NCBI GenBank assembly: GCA_023623185.1
Contig: JAMNXV010000226.1
Coordinates: forward strand, 1 to 43,291
DNA from: Bacillota bacterium
GTDB lineage: Bacteria > Bacillota > Sulfobacillia > Symbiobacteriales > Symbiobacteriaceae
DNA length: 43,291 nt
Reading direction: 5' to 3'
Shown: positions 32,424 through 39,432 of the stretch, piece by piece
Position numbering within the stretch: position 1 is the stretch's first letter
Layout of the letters: each line of letters opens with the position of its first letter
The notes under the pieces: generated by a model
What the model was told of the DNA's origin: nothing
What the model saw: only the letters and a program-made list of their open reading frames with translations
Database searches by the model: none
Program-made: the position numbers and the translations under genes

Positions 32424-33334
32424 GGGAATATCGGATCACTGCCGAGGAGAGCCACGCCCGCGTCGATGCCTTCCTGGCCGGGCGGGCGGAGTTGGGGCTC
32501 TCCCGGTCTCGCATTCAGGCGCTCATCGAGAAGGGGCACGTCACCCTCAACGGTGATGTGCCCAAGGCCAGACAGGCGGTAAATCCGGGTGATGTGATCG
32601 TCGTGCGGGTTCCGGAGCCCGAGCCGGTGGAGCTGGTTCCGGAGGACATCCCGCTCGATATCGTCTATGAGGACGAGGACCTGCTGGTGGTCAACAAGCA
32701 GCGCGGCCTGGTGGTCCACCCGGCTGCCGGCCACTGGACCGGCACCCTTGTGCACGCCCTGCTCGACAAAGTGGACGACCTGGAGGGCATCGGGGGCGAA
32801 CTGCGCCCCGGCATCGTTCACCGGCTGGACAAGGACACCACCGGCCTGCTGGTGGTGGCCAAGAGCGAGCGGGCGATGGCCAGCCTGCAGGAGCAGCTCC
32901 GGGAGCACATCGCCCAGCGGGTCTACTGGGCCCTGGTTCACGGCAACAGCATGGCGGACACGGGGCGGATCGAGGCGCCCATCGGCCGCCACCCGCGCGA
33001 TCGCAAGCGCATGGCGGTCAATCCTAAGACCGGGCGCGATGCCGTCACCTATTTCCGCGTGCTGGAGCGCTACCGCGGGTATGCCCTGCTGGAGTGCCGG
33101 CTGGAGACGGGGCGAACGCACCAGATCCGCGTGCACCTGTCGTTCATCGGCCACCCGGTGGTCTCCGATCCGCTCTATGGCCCCCGCAAGCCGCACCTGG
33201 GCATGCCGCCGCAGGCCCTGCACGCCAGGCAGCTGAGCTTCCGGCATCCGGCCACCGGCGAGTGGATGGAGTTCACCGTGGACCCCCCGGCGGATATGAT
33301 GGCGGTGATCCAGCGACTGCGGGAGGAGGCGTGA
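32420..33334 (+). CDS. ylyB: RluD/YlyB-type 23S rRNA pseudouridine synthase
   Basis: A 304-residue RluA/RluD-family pseudouridine synthase. It has an N-terminal S4 RNA-binding domain (HARVDAFLAG, SRIQALIEKGHVTLNG) and the catalytic domain with IVYEDEDLLVVNKQRGLVVHP, the active-site motif GIVHRLDKDTTGLLVVAK (catalytic Asp in RLDKDT) and ETGRTHQIRVHLSFIGHPVV. GTG 32420 overlaps the lspA stop codon by 4 bp, so the two are coupled. The lspA-ylyB pair is the same as in B. subtilis. The exact uridines modified (probably in helix 69 of 23S rRNA) are inferred from the RluD group. Confidence 0.94.
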   Translation: MREYRITAEESHARVDAFLAGRAELGLSRSRIQALIEKGHVTLNGDVPKARQAVNPGDVIVVRVPEPEPVELVPEDIPLDIVYEDEDLLVVNKQRGLVVHPAAGHWTGTLVHALLDKVDDLEGIGGELRPGIVHRLDKDTTGLLVVAKSERAMASLQEQLREHIAQRVYWALVHGNSMADTGRIEAPIGRHPRDRKRMAVNPKTGRDAVTYFRVLERYRGYALLECRLETGRTHQIRVHLSFIGHPVVSDPLYGPRKPHLGMPPQALHARQLSFRHPATGEWMEFTVDPPADMMAVIQRLREEA

Positions 33335-33338
33335 CGCC

Positions 33339-34292
33339 GTGGTTCAGAACTTCGCCGACCGGCTCTGCGCAGCCGTCAGGCTGCGCCGCTCGCATGCGGT
33401 GGTGGGGATTGACCCCGTGCTGCCCCGGCTTCCGGAGTTCATCAAGCGGGAGGCGGCCGCGCAGCATGGGAAGACGGCCAAGGGCGCGGCCGCGGCCCTG
33501 CTGGCCTTCAGCCGGCTGGTCATCGACGCCGTCGCCGACCAGGTGGCCCTGGTGAAGCCCCAGTCGGCCTTCTTCGAGATGTACGGGCAGTGGGGCGTCG
33601 CCGCCTTCTGGGAGACGGTTCGCTACGCCCGCAGCAAGGGGCTGCTCACCATCGCCGACGCCAAGCGGGGCGACATCGGCTCCACCGCAGAGGGGTACGC
33701 CTCCGCCTTCTTCGGCCACCCGAACCCGCTGGAGACCTGGGAGGAGCCGGATCAGTGGGCCGACTCGCTCACCGTGAACCCGTACCTGGGCAGCGACGGG
33801 CTGGTGCCCTTCGTCAAGCGGGCGAGAGCCCGGGGCACCGGGGTGTTCGTCCTGGTGAAGACCTCGAACCCGTCGTCGGGCGAGCTGCAGGATCAGCCGC
33901 TCTTCTCCGGCGAGAGCCTGGCCCAGCAGGTCGCCAAGCTGGTGCACTCCCTGGGTGAGGAGGCGGTGGGGAAGTCGGGGTACTCCGCCGTCGGCGCCGT
34001 AGTGGGCGCGACGTACCCCGAAGACCTCACGCGCTACCGGTCCGAGATGCCCCGCGCGATCTTCCTGGTGCCGGGCTACGGCGCGCAGGGCGGCACGGCG
34101 GCGGACGTGGTCGGGGCCTTCAACCTCGACGGACTGGGAGCGGTGGTGAACGCCTCTCGTTCCGTGATCTATGCCTACGCGGGGACCGACCCCTCTCCGG
34201 CTGAGGCGGCTGCGGCGATCGCCGGCGCGGCCGCGGCGATGAACCGCGATATCAACACAGCCCTTCAGTCAGCGGGAAAGCTGGCCTGGTAG
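33339..34292 (+). CDS. pyrF: orotidine 5'-phosphate decarboxylase (type 2)
   Basis: A 317-residue OMP decarboxylase catalysing the last step of UMP synthesis. It is the longer type 2 form: VVGIDPVLPRLPEF, VALVKPQSAFFEMYG, the catalytic IADAKRGDIGSTAEGYA (Lys 109 in DAKRGDIG), VNPYLGSDGLVPF, VLVKTSNPSSGELQD and FLVPGYGAQGGTA. GTG 33339 follows GGGAGGAGG and starts 4 bp after ylyB, so it is part of the lspA operon. In B. subtilis the whole pyr operon follows ylyB; here only pyrF remains and the rest must lie elsewhere. A weak hairpin with a U-tract follows. Confidence 0.95.
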   Translation: MVQNFADRLCAAVRLRRSHAVVGIDPVLPRLPEFIKREAAAQHGKTAKGAAAALLAFSRLVIDAVADQVALVKPQSAFFEMYGQWGVAAFWETVRYARSKGLLTIADAKRGDIGSTAEGYASAFFGHPNPLETWEEPDQWADSLTVNPYLGSDGLVPFVKRARARGTGVFVLVKTSNPSSGELQDQPLFSGESLAQQVAKLVHSLGEEAVGKSGYSAVGAVVGATYPEDLTRYRSEMPRAIFLVPGYGAQGGTAADVVGAFNLDGLGAVVNASRSVIYAYAGTDPSPAEAAAAIAGAAAAMNRDINTALQSAGKLAW

Positions 34293-34301
34293 GGCCTTTT
34301 T
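34283..34301 (+). terminator. short terminator after pyrF
   Basis: GGCC (34283-34286) and GGCC (34293-34296) form a short stem across the pyrF stop codon, followed by TTTTT (34297-34301). The stem is short, so the efficiency is doubtful. Confidence 0.45.
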
Positions 34302-34330
34302 CTGTGCATCGGCGACATGGTTCGGGCTCA

Positions 34331-34339
34331 TGCTAGAAT
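34331..34339 (+). promoter_or_regulatory. extended -10 promoter of the aldolase-kinase operon
   Basis: TGCTAGAAT (34331-34339) is an extended -10 element 43 bp before the aldolase start. No good -35 hexamer is visible. Confidence 0.5.
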
Positions 34340-34381
34340 GCGTCGTTTGATTGGGCCGCGGCGAAAAGGAGGATGATCGCG

Positions 34382-35236
34382 TTGGCGCTTGTGACCTTGA
34401 AAGAGGCTCTGGCTGAAGCCGAGGCCGGGGGTTACGCCGTTCCTGCCATCAACGTGCACTCGCTGGAGGTCATGCCCGCCGTGCTCCAGGTGGCCGTGGA
34501 GGAGCGGTCGCCGGTGATCCTGCAGTTCACCGAGGGCACCCTGAAGTTCTGCGGCTACGACAACGTGCGCGCCTTCGCCGGCCACCTGGCGCGGGTGACG
34601 CCGGTGCCCGTCGTGCTCCACCAGGACCACGGCAGCTCGTACGAGGTGGCGGTGCGGGCGATTCAGGCCGGGTTCTCCTCGGTGATGATCGACGCCTCGC
34701 GCCTGCCGCTGGAGGAGAACATCGCCGCCACCCGGAAGGTGGTGGAGCTGGCCCACGCGTGCGGCGTGTCTGTGGAGGCGGAACTCGGGCGGGTGCCGGG
34801 GCAGGAGGAGGAGATCATCGTGTCCGAGGCCGAGGCCGCCTACACCGATCCGGCCGAGGCCGCCCGGTTCGTCGCCGAGACGCAGGTGGATGCCCTGGCT
34901 GTCGCCGTCGGCACGGCCCACGGCTTCTACAAGGGGGAGCCTAAGCTGGCGCACGACCGCATCGCCGCGATCCGGGAGGCTGCGAACGTGCCGCTGGTGC
35001 TGCACGGCGGCTCGGGGGTGCCCGACGCCGAGGTGCAGCGGGCGATTCAGCTGGGCATCCGCAAGGTGAACGTCTCCACCGAGGCCAAGTGGGCCTGGGC
35101 GCAGGCTCTCCGCCAGTCGCTGGCCGATCAGCCCGACGAGTTCGATCCCCGGCCCATTCTGACCCCCGTTTTGAAGGCGGTGCAGGAAGTGGTGCGGGCC
35201 AAGATCCGCATGGTCGGTTCCAATGGAAAGGTGTGA
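34382..35236 (+). CDS. class II fructose/tagatose-bisphosphate aldolase
   Basis: A 284-residue zinc-dependent class II aldolase of the Fba/GatY/KbaY family, which splits fructose- or tagatose-1,6-bisphosphate to DHAP and glyceraldehyde 3-phosphate. Visible are AVPAINVHSLE, the zinc/catalytic motif VVLHQDHGSSYE, VSVEAELGRVPGQEE, VAVGTAHGFYKGEPKL (second metal His) and VPLVLHGGSGVPDAEVQRAI. TTG 34382 is the start because AAAGGAGG ends 9 bp upstream; an ATG at 34373 lies inside that site. The stop codon overlaps the PfkB kinase start (TGATG). The neighbouring kinase and the PTS/AgaS operon argue for tagatose-bisphosphate use, but a fructose role cannot be excluded. Confidence 0.9.
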   Translation: MALVTLKEALAEAEAGGYAVPAINVHSLEVMPAVLQVAVEERSPVILQFTEGTLKFCGYDNVRAFAGHLARVTPVPVVLHQDHGSSYEVAVRAIQAGFSSVMIDASRLPLEENIAATRKVVELAHACGVSVEAELGRVPGQEEEIIVSEAEAAYTDPAEAARFVAETQVDALAVAVGTAHGFYKGEPKLAHDRIAAIREAANVPLVLHGGSGVPDAEVQRAIQLGIRKVNVSTEAKWAWAQALRQSLADQPDEFDPRPILTPVLKAVQEVVRAKIRMVGSNGKV

Positions 35237-36285
35237 TGCAGCCCTTGACGGATCGGTACGTACTCACCGTTGCCCTGAATGCCGCCGTCGACGTGGCCTA
35301 CACCGTGCCCGGCTTCGCAGCGGGCAAGATCAACGTCGCCGCCACTGTTGAGCGCGTCGCCGGCGGGAAGACGAACAACGTCGCGCGCGTGCTCAGCCGC
35401 CTGGGCGTGCCGGTCGTCGCGACCGGCTTTGCCGGTGGCGCCGCCGGCCAGTTCATCGCCGGTGACCTGCGGCGGAGAGGCGTCACCCCGGACTATGTGG
35501 AGGTGGCGGGCGAAAGCCGGACCTGCTTCGCCATCTCCGACCCCACGACCGGCACGGTGACCGAGCTGCGGGAGCCCGGGCCCGAGCTCACGTCCGCGGA
35601 CGTGGAGCGGTTTCAGGCCCACTTCGACCGGCTGCTGGCCGGGGCAGATCTGGTGGTGATGTCCGGTTCGGTGCCGCCCGGCGTGGAGCCGGGCATCTAT
35701 GGTGAACTCATAGAACGCGCCCGCCCCGCGCAGGTGCGGGTTCTGCTGGACAGCGGCGGGGCGCCCCTGCGCGCGGCCCTGAATTCCCGCCCCTTCCTGG
35801 TGAAGCCCAATCAGGCCGAACTGGCCGAGTGGGCGGGCAGCCCGCTCACGACGCTGGCGGAGGTGCTGGCCGCCGCCCGCCGGATGCGGGAGGCGGGGCC
35901 GGAGTGGGTGATGGTCTCGCTGGGGGCGGACGGCGCCCTGCTGGTGGGGCCCGACGATTCCGGCGGCACAGGCGGCCCTGGTGGCCCAGGCGGTGGTGGT
36001 GGGGTTGGCGGTGCCGGCGGGGTTGGCGGTGCCGGCGGGGTTGGCGGCCTCGGCGGCGCCTGGCGGGCGGTGCCGCCCAAGGTGCGGGCGGTCAACCCCG
36101 TGGGCTCGGGCGACTCGGCCGTGGCCGGGCTGGCGTACGGGCTCATGCGCGGCCTTCCGCCGGAGGAGCTGGTGCGCCTGGCCGTGGCGTGCGGCACGGC
36201 CAATGCCATGACCAGCGGCGTGGCGGATGTGGATCCGGCAGAGGTGCAGCGGCTGGCGCGGGGAGTGCGGGTGGAGCGGGTGTAA
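35236..36285 (+). CDS. PfkB family sugar-phosphate kinase (1-phosphofructokinase/tagatose-6-phosphate kinase type)
   Basis: A 349-residue ribokinase-family enzyme of the FruK/LacC group. It begins VLTVALNAAVDVAYTVPGF, with AGGKTNNVARVLSRLG (the first PfkB signature), VVMSGSVPPGVEPGIY, LVKPNQAELAEW and the catalytic VNPVGSGDSAVAGLAYG. Between WVMVSLGADGALLVG and the catalytic motif there is a glycine-rich insertion of about 33 residues that normal family members (~310 residues) lack; part of it is an 18-bp tandem repeat. ATG 35236 overlaps the aldolase stop codon. Coupled to the aldolase, it would phosphorylate tagatose-6-phosphate or fructose-1-phosphate. The first fits the galactosamine-type PTS/AgaS cluster that faces it. 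Confidence 0.87.
   Translation: MQPLTDRYVLTVALNAAVDVAYTVPGFAAGKINVAATVERVAGGKTNNVARVLSRLGVPVVATGFAGGAAGQFIAGDLRRRGVTPDYVEVAGESRTCFAISDPTTGTVTELREPGPELTSADVERFQAHFDRLLAGADLVVMSGSVPPGVEPGIYGELIERARPAQVRVLLDSGGAPLRAALNSRPFLVKPNQAELAEWAGSPLTTLAEVLAAARRMREAGPEWVMVSLGADGALLVGPDDSGGTGGPGGPGGGGGVGGAGGVGGAGGVGGLGGAWRAVPPKVRAVNPVGSGDSAVAGLAYGLMRGLPPEELVRLAVACGTANAMTSGVADVDPAEVQRLARGVRVERV
36001..36054 (+). repeat. 18-bp tandem repeat in the PfkB kinase gene
   Basis: GGGGTTGGCGGTGCCGGC occurs at 36001-36018 and again, identically, at 36019-36036. A third copy at 36037-36054 differs in three bases. Each unit encodes GVGGAG or a close variant in frame, within a longer glycine-rich stretch from about 35960. 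Confidence 0.88.
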
Positions 36286-36298
36286 AGAGAAAGCGAGA

Positions 36299-36320
36299 CG
36301 CCGGGGAGAGATCCCCGGCG
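36299..36320. terminator. bidirectional terminator between converging sugar operons
   Basis: CGCCGGGGA (36299-36307) and TCCCCGGCG (36312-36320) form a perfect stem with a GAGA loop. It is T-rich on the minus-strand exit (TCTCGCTTTCTCTTT). It lies between the PfkB kinase and PTS IID stop codons. Confidence 0.78.
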
Positions 36321-36321
36321 C

Positions 36322-37359
36322 TTACCATATGGAGGGCCACAGGCCGAACCCGGACCCGACCAGGCCCAGCAGCAGCAGGAAACCGATCGCCTGCAGCGGC
36401 GTCCAGTTCCGCTTCACGAAGAGGAAGTAGAGCAGGAGCGTCAGCGTCAGGGGAATCAGCTTCGGGATGATGCCGTTCAGGATCTCCTGGATGTCGATCG
36501 TGACGGGGACCTCATCGTACTCGTTGTACGTGATCAGGAAGTCGCCGCTCTCCAGGGGCCGGATGCTGGCCCCGTCCGCGAGCTGCGGCTCGCCCTCGGC
36601 GTTGCGCACCACGTCGCCGTTCTCATCCAGTTCGTAGAGGAGGGGCTCGTACCGGTCCAGCTCATCGGCGCTGACGACCGTGGTGATCGGCGTGGCCTCG
36701 AAGGTGGTGCCGTTGGGGATCTGGACGTTCACCGTGGTGCCGCCGTAGAGGCTGGTCAGGGCGCCGACGACGAACACCCCGAGGATGGACGCGGCCCGGG
36801 TGAACTGGCGGGCGTTGGCCGTCAGGATGCCGATCGCGTCGGTGCCCAGCCGGTACGACCAGTGCATCAGCCAGTACCGGATGGCGAACTGGGCGACGTT
36901 GAAGATCAGCAGGAACAGGAACGGCGCGGCGATGTTGCCGGTGAGGGCCATGTTCGAGGTGATCCCGGCCGTGATGGGCACCAGCGTGAACCAGAACAGG
37001 GCGTCGCCGATGCCGCCCAGGGGGCCCATGGCAGACACCCGCACGGCGCGGATCGTGGCGATGTCCGCCTTGTTCTGCTCCAGCGAGAGCACGATGCCCA
37101 TCACGAAGGTGACCAGGAAGGGGTGCGTGTTGAAGAACTCCAGGTTGTGGGCCATGGAGGCCGCCAGGTCGTCCTTGTTCTTGTGGATCTTCAGGAGGCC
37201 GGGCAGGATCGCGTAGAGCCAGCCGGCGGCCTGCATGCGCTCGTAGTTGAAGGATGCCTGCAGGAAGACCGAGCGCCAGGCCATGCGGTTCAGTGTGGCC
37301 CTGTCGAGCTTGGGAGCAGGGGTCAGGTCCTTGTACTGTGCGGGGATGCTAAATGCCAT
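36322..37359 (-). CDS. PTS mannose/fructose/sorbose/galactosamine family IID component
   Basis: A 345-residue membrane subunit of a mannose-family PTS permease, which together with IIC forms the sugar channel. Family blocks are LNRMAWRSVFLQASFNYERMQAAGWLYAILP (key: SFNYERMQAAGW), FFNTHPFLVTFVMGIVLSLEQNKA, MGPLGGIGDALFW and a C-terminal hydrophobic region with KLIPLTLTLLLYFLF. It is longer than typical IID (about 270-290) because of a hydrophilic insertion (about residues 210-285, from VNVQIPNGTTFEA) before the last helices. ATG 37359 follows GGGAGGT with 7-bp spacing; GTG 37368 lies inside that site. It overlaps the IIC gene by 11 bp and is last in the operon. Confidence 0.92.
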   Translation of the reverse strand: MAFSIPAQYKDLTPAPKLDRATLNRMAWRSVFLQASFNYERMQAAGWLYAILPGLLKIHKNKDDLAASMAHNLEFFNTHPFLVTFVMGIVLSLEQNKADIATIRAVRVSAMGPLGGIGDALFWFTLVPITAGITSNMALTGNIAAPFLFLLIFNVAQFAIRYWLMHWSYRLGTDAIGILTANARQFTRAASILGVFVVGALTSLYGGTTVNVQIPNGTTFEATPITTVVSADELDRYEPLLYELDENGDVVRNAEGEPQLADGASIRPLESGDFLITYNEYDEVPVTIDIQEILNGIIPKLIPLTLTLLLYFLFVKRNWTPLQAIGFLLLLGLVGSGFGLWPSIW

Positions 37360-38152
37360 CGTCGTCACCTCCCATGGAGACCGCCGCGGCCTGCAGCGCG
37401 GTCTGCTGCTGGAAGTCCCAGAAGGCGAAGGCGAAGCCGATCAGCGCCAGCAGGAGCAGGGCCGAGCTGGCCAGCTCGGGGATTCCGGCCAGGACGTTGG
37501 CCAGGGCAAAGCCCATGAAGTAGAACCCCCACATCTCCCGGGAGACCATCACCTTGAGCAGGATGGCAAAACCGACGAAGCGCATCATGCCGCCGGCTGC
37601 GCTGAGGCCGCTCATCAGCCAGGTGGGGATGGCGCTGACCACCCGGTTGCCGAAGGTGGCGCCGCCCACGAAGAAGAGGGTGACGATGACGCCGAAGAGC
37701 AGTCCCAGCACCGCCATGGCGAAATAGTTGACTGCCACGATCTTGCCGGGGTTGGCCTCCTCGGCGGCCCGGTCGGCGTAGGACATCACCGGGGACATGG
37801 CCGTGAAGAGCAGGGTCACGGCGTACTGCCCCAGCAGGGAGAACGGGATGGCCGTGGCCACGGCCACGGTGGGCGTGAGCCCCAGCGTGATGGCCAGAAT
37901 GGCGGCCATGATGCCGCCGATCACCGGGTTGGGGGGCTGGGCCCCGCCGACGGGCATGTTCCCGATGGTCATGAGCTGATAGGTGCCGCCCACCACCAGC
38001 CCGGTGGTCACATCGCCGAGGATGGCCCCGATGACGGGGCCCATCACGATGGGCTGGTACAAAGACTCCAGGAAGCTGAACTGGTCGATCGCGGCGATGA
38101 ACGTGACGATGAAGACCAGGATGATCTGGAGGACGGTGATTTCGAGGTTCAT
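37349..38152 (-). CDS. PTS mannose/fructose/sorbose/galactosamine family IIC component
   Basis: A 267-residue membrane subunit with about seven hydrophobic segments. Typical stretches are FVTFIAAIDQFSFLESLYQPIVMGPVIGAILGD (key: YQPIVMGPVIGAILGD), TTGLVVGGTYQLMTIGNMPVGG, PNPVIGGIMAAILAI and the later GGMMRFVGFAILLKVMVS. ATG 38152 is chosen because GGGAGG lies at 38168-38163 and the family N-terminus starts there; the frame stays open upstream through IIB without homology. Sugar specificity is inferred from the AgaS neighbour; galactosamine or GalNAc is favoured over mannose. Confidence 0.92.
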   Translation of the reverse strand: MNLEITVLQIILVFIVTFIAAIDQFSFLESLYQPIVMGPVIGAILGDVTTGLVVGGTYQLMTIGNMPVGGAQPPNPVIGGIMAAILAITLGLTPTVAVATAIPFSLLGQYAVTLLFTAMSPVMSYADRAAEEANPGKIVAVNYFAMAVLGLLFGVIVTLFFVGGATFGNRVVSAIPTWLMSGLSAAGGMMRFVGFAILLKVMVSREMWGFYFMGFALANVLAGIPELASSALLLLALIGFAFAFWDFQQQTALQAAAVSMGGDDDGI

Positions 38153-38213
38153 CGTGCTGCGCGCCTCCCTTTCACAAACCCTACTTGATCGCAACCGCTG
38201 GTGGTTCCAACCC

Positions 38214-38690
38214 CTACCTGAACAGCTTGGACAGATCCTCCGGCGGGATCGAGGGCACCCGCTGGATCTCCAGCTCGACGCCCAGCTCCTGCAGCCGCCG
38301 GAAGGCGGCGACGTCGTCATCGTCCACGGCCACCGAGGTGGCCACCTGCCGCTTCCCCTCAGCCATGTGCATGTTCCCGATGTTGACCTTCTTGATGGGC
38401 ACGCCGCCCTCCACGAGCCGGACCACGTCCTGCGGCGTCTCGCAGATGATGAAGATCTTCTGCCGCGGTGAGGCCTTGTGGATGACGTCGATGGTCTTCT
38501 GAATGGTGAAGTACCGGGTCGCGACGCCCGCGGGGGCCGCCATGTCCATGAGGCCCTGCCGCATCTTGTCGCCCGCCACCTGGTCGTTGGCGACCAGGAT
38601 CAGGTTGGCGTCCACCGAGGAGCACCACTGGGTCGCCACCTGGCCGTGGATGAGGCGGTTGTCAATGCGCGTCAACACGATGTTGGGCAT
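38214..38690 (-). CDS. PTS mannose/fructose/sorbose/galactosamine family IIB component
   Basis: A 158-residue cytoplasmic phosphotransfer protein. The phosphorylated histidine is H15 in RIDNRLIHGQVATQW, the hallmark of this IIB family; NLILVANDQVAGDKMRQGLM and VNIGNMHMAEGKRQV follow. It takes phosphate from IIA and passes it to the incoming sugar. ATG 38690 lies inside the end of the YajC-like gene (29-bp overlap), so the two are translationally coupled. A 61-bp gap separates it from IIC. Confidence 0.94.
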   Translation of the reverse strand: MPNIVLTRIDNRLIHGQVATQWCSSVDANLILVANDQVAGDKMRQGLMDMAAPAGVATRYFTIQKTIDVIHKASPRQKIFIICETPQDVVRLVEGGVPIKKVNIGNMHMAEGKRQVATSVAVDDDDVAAFRRLQELGVELEIQRVPSIPPEDLSKLFR

Positions 38691-38976
38691 GCTGCTTCTC
38701 CTTCCTGACGATGGCAGAGATCGCGTAGCGGGAGACCGTGAGCACCGCGCCGGACTTCACCTGGATGTCCGCCGTGTCCTCGTACACCGCTACCGTGGTT
38801 CCGTAGATGCCGTTGCCGAAGGTCACGGTCTGCCCCGGCGCCAGCTCTGCATGCAGCCGGACGAAGTGCTCCCGGCGCCGCTTCAGCCCGCGGATCCCGA
38901 CGACGTACCAGATGGCCAGGGTGGCCACCACGAAGGTCAGCATGACGATGGATGCGGCCAGAATGGACTCCCACAT
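38662..38976 (-). CDS. YajC-like small membrane protein in a PTS operon
   Basis: A 104-residue protein with one N-terminal helix (SIVMLTFVVATLAIWYVVGIRG) and a small beta domain: LAPGQTVTFGNGIYGTTVAVYEDTADIQVKSGAVLTVSRYAISAIV (key: GIYGTTVAVYEDTADIQVKSG), which follows the YajC pattern. YajC normally assists the Sec translocon, but YajC-like genes also occur inside mannose-family PTS operons such as the pneumococcal hyaluronan locus. Its position between IIA and IIB and the 29-bp overlap with IIB suggest a PTS-linked role, perhaps as an accessory subunit. That is inference. The start is an ATG at 38976, 2 bp after the IIA stop codon. Confidence 0.8.
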   Translation of the reverse strand: MWESILAASIVMLTFVVATLAIWYVVGIRGLKRRREHFVRLHAELAPGQTVTFGNGIYGTTVAVYEDTADIQVKSGAVLTVSRYAISAIVRKEKQHAQHRVDAH

Positions 38977-38978
38977 GG

Positions 38979-39422
38979 TCAGATCCCCTCACCCTCGTCT
39001 TCCGGCAGGTCCGCCTGCCCCTTCTGCTCGAGCCGGGCGACCTGAATGCCGCCCGTTCCGGCCTCCACCGCCTGCCGGGCCAGGGCGTGCACGTCCGACT
39101 CGGCGGCCCGCATGAGGCCGACTTCGATCAGCATGGGCAGATTGGTTCCGGTCAGCACCGCGACGTTCTCGTGCCCGGCCGCCGCCAGCATCGCCGACCG
39201 GAAGGGGGTCCCGCCCAGCAGGTCCGTGAACACGAGCACCCCGTCGGTGCTCCCCAGCAGCCCCTGCAGGGCCGACTTCAGCCGCTCCGAGAAGGCGTCC
39301 AGGGACTCCGTCTCCCGGAACGGCACCACCTCGAAGTGCTCCTGATCGCCGGCGATCATGGCGACCGCCTGCGCCAGGCCGTTCGCAAACTCACCGTGGC
39401 CGGTGACGATACATCCGATCAT
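38979..39422 (-). CDS. PTS mannose/fructose/sorbose/galactosamine family IIA component
   Basis: A 147-residue phosphotransfer protein of the mannose-family IIA type. The phosphorylated histidine is H9 in CIVTGHGEFANGL; VFTDLLGGTPFRSAM is the other hallmark. It accepts phosphate from HPr, which is not in the window. ATG 39422 follows GAGGGTGAG and matches the family start; an upstream in-frame start would add eleven unrelated residues. It is second in the operon, 10 bp after agaS. The acidic C-terminal tail is slightly longer than usual. Confidence 0.93.
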   Translation of the reverse strand: MIGCIVTGHGEFANGLAQAVAMIAGDQEHFEVVPFRETESLDAFSERLKSALQGLLGSTDGVLVFTDLLGGTPFRSAMLAAAGHENVAVLTGTNLPMLIEVGLMRAAESDVHALARQAVEAGTGGIQVARLEQKGQADLPEDEGEGI

Positions 39423-39432
39423 ACGCTCACCC

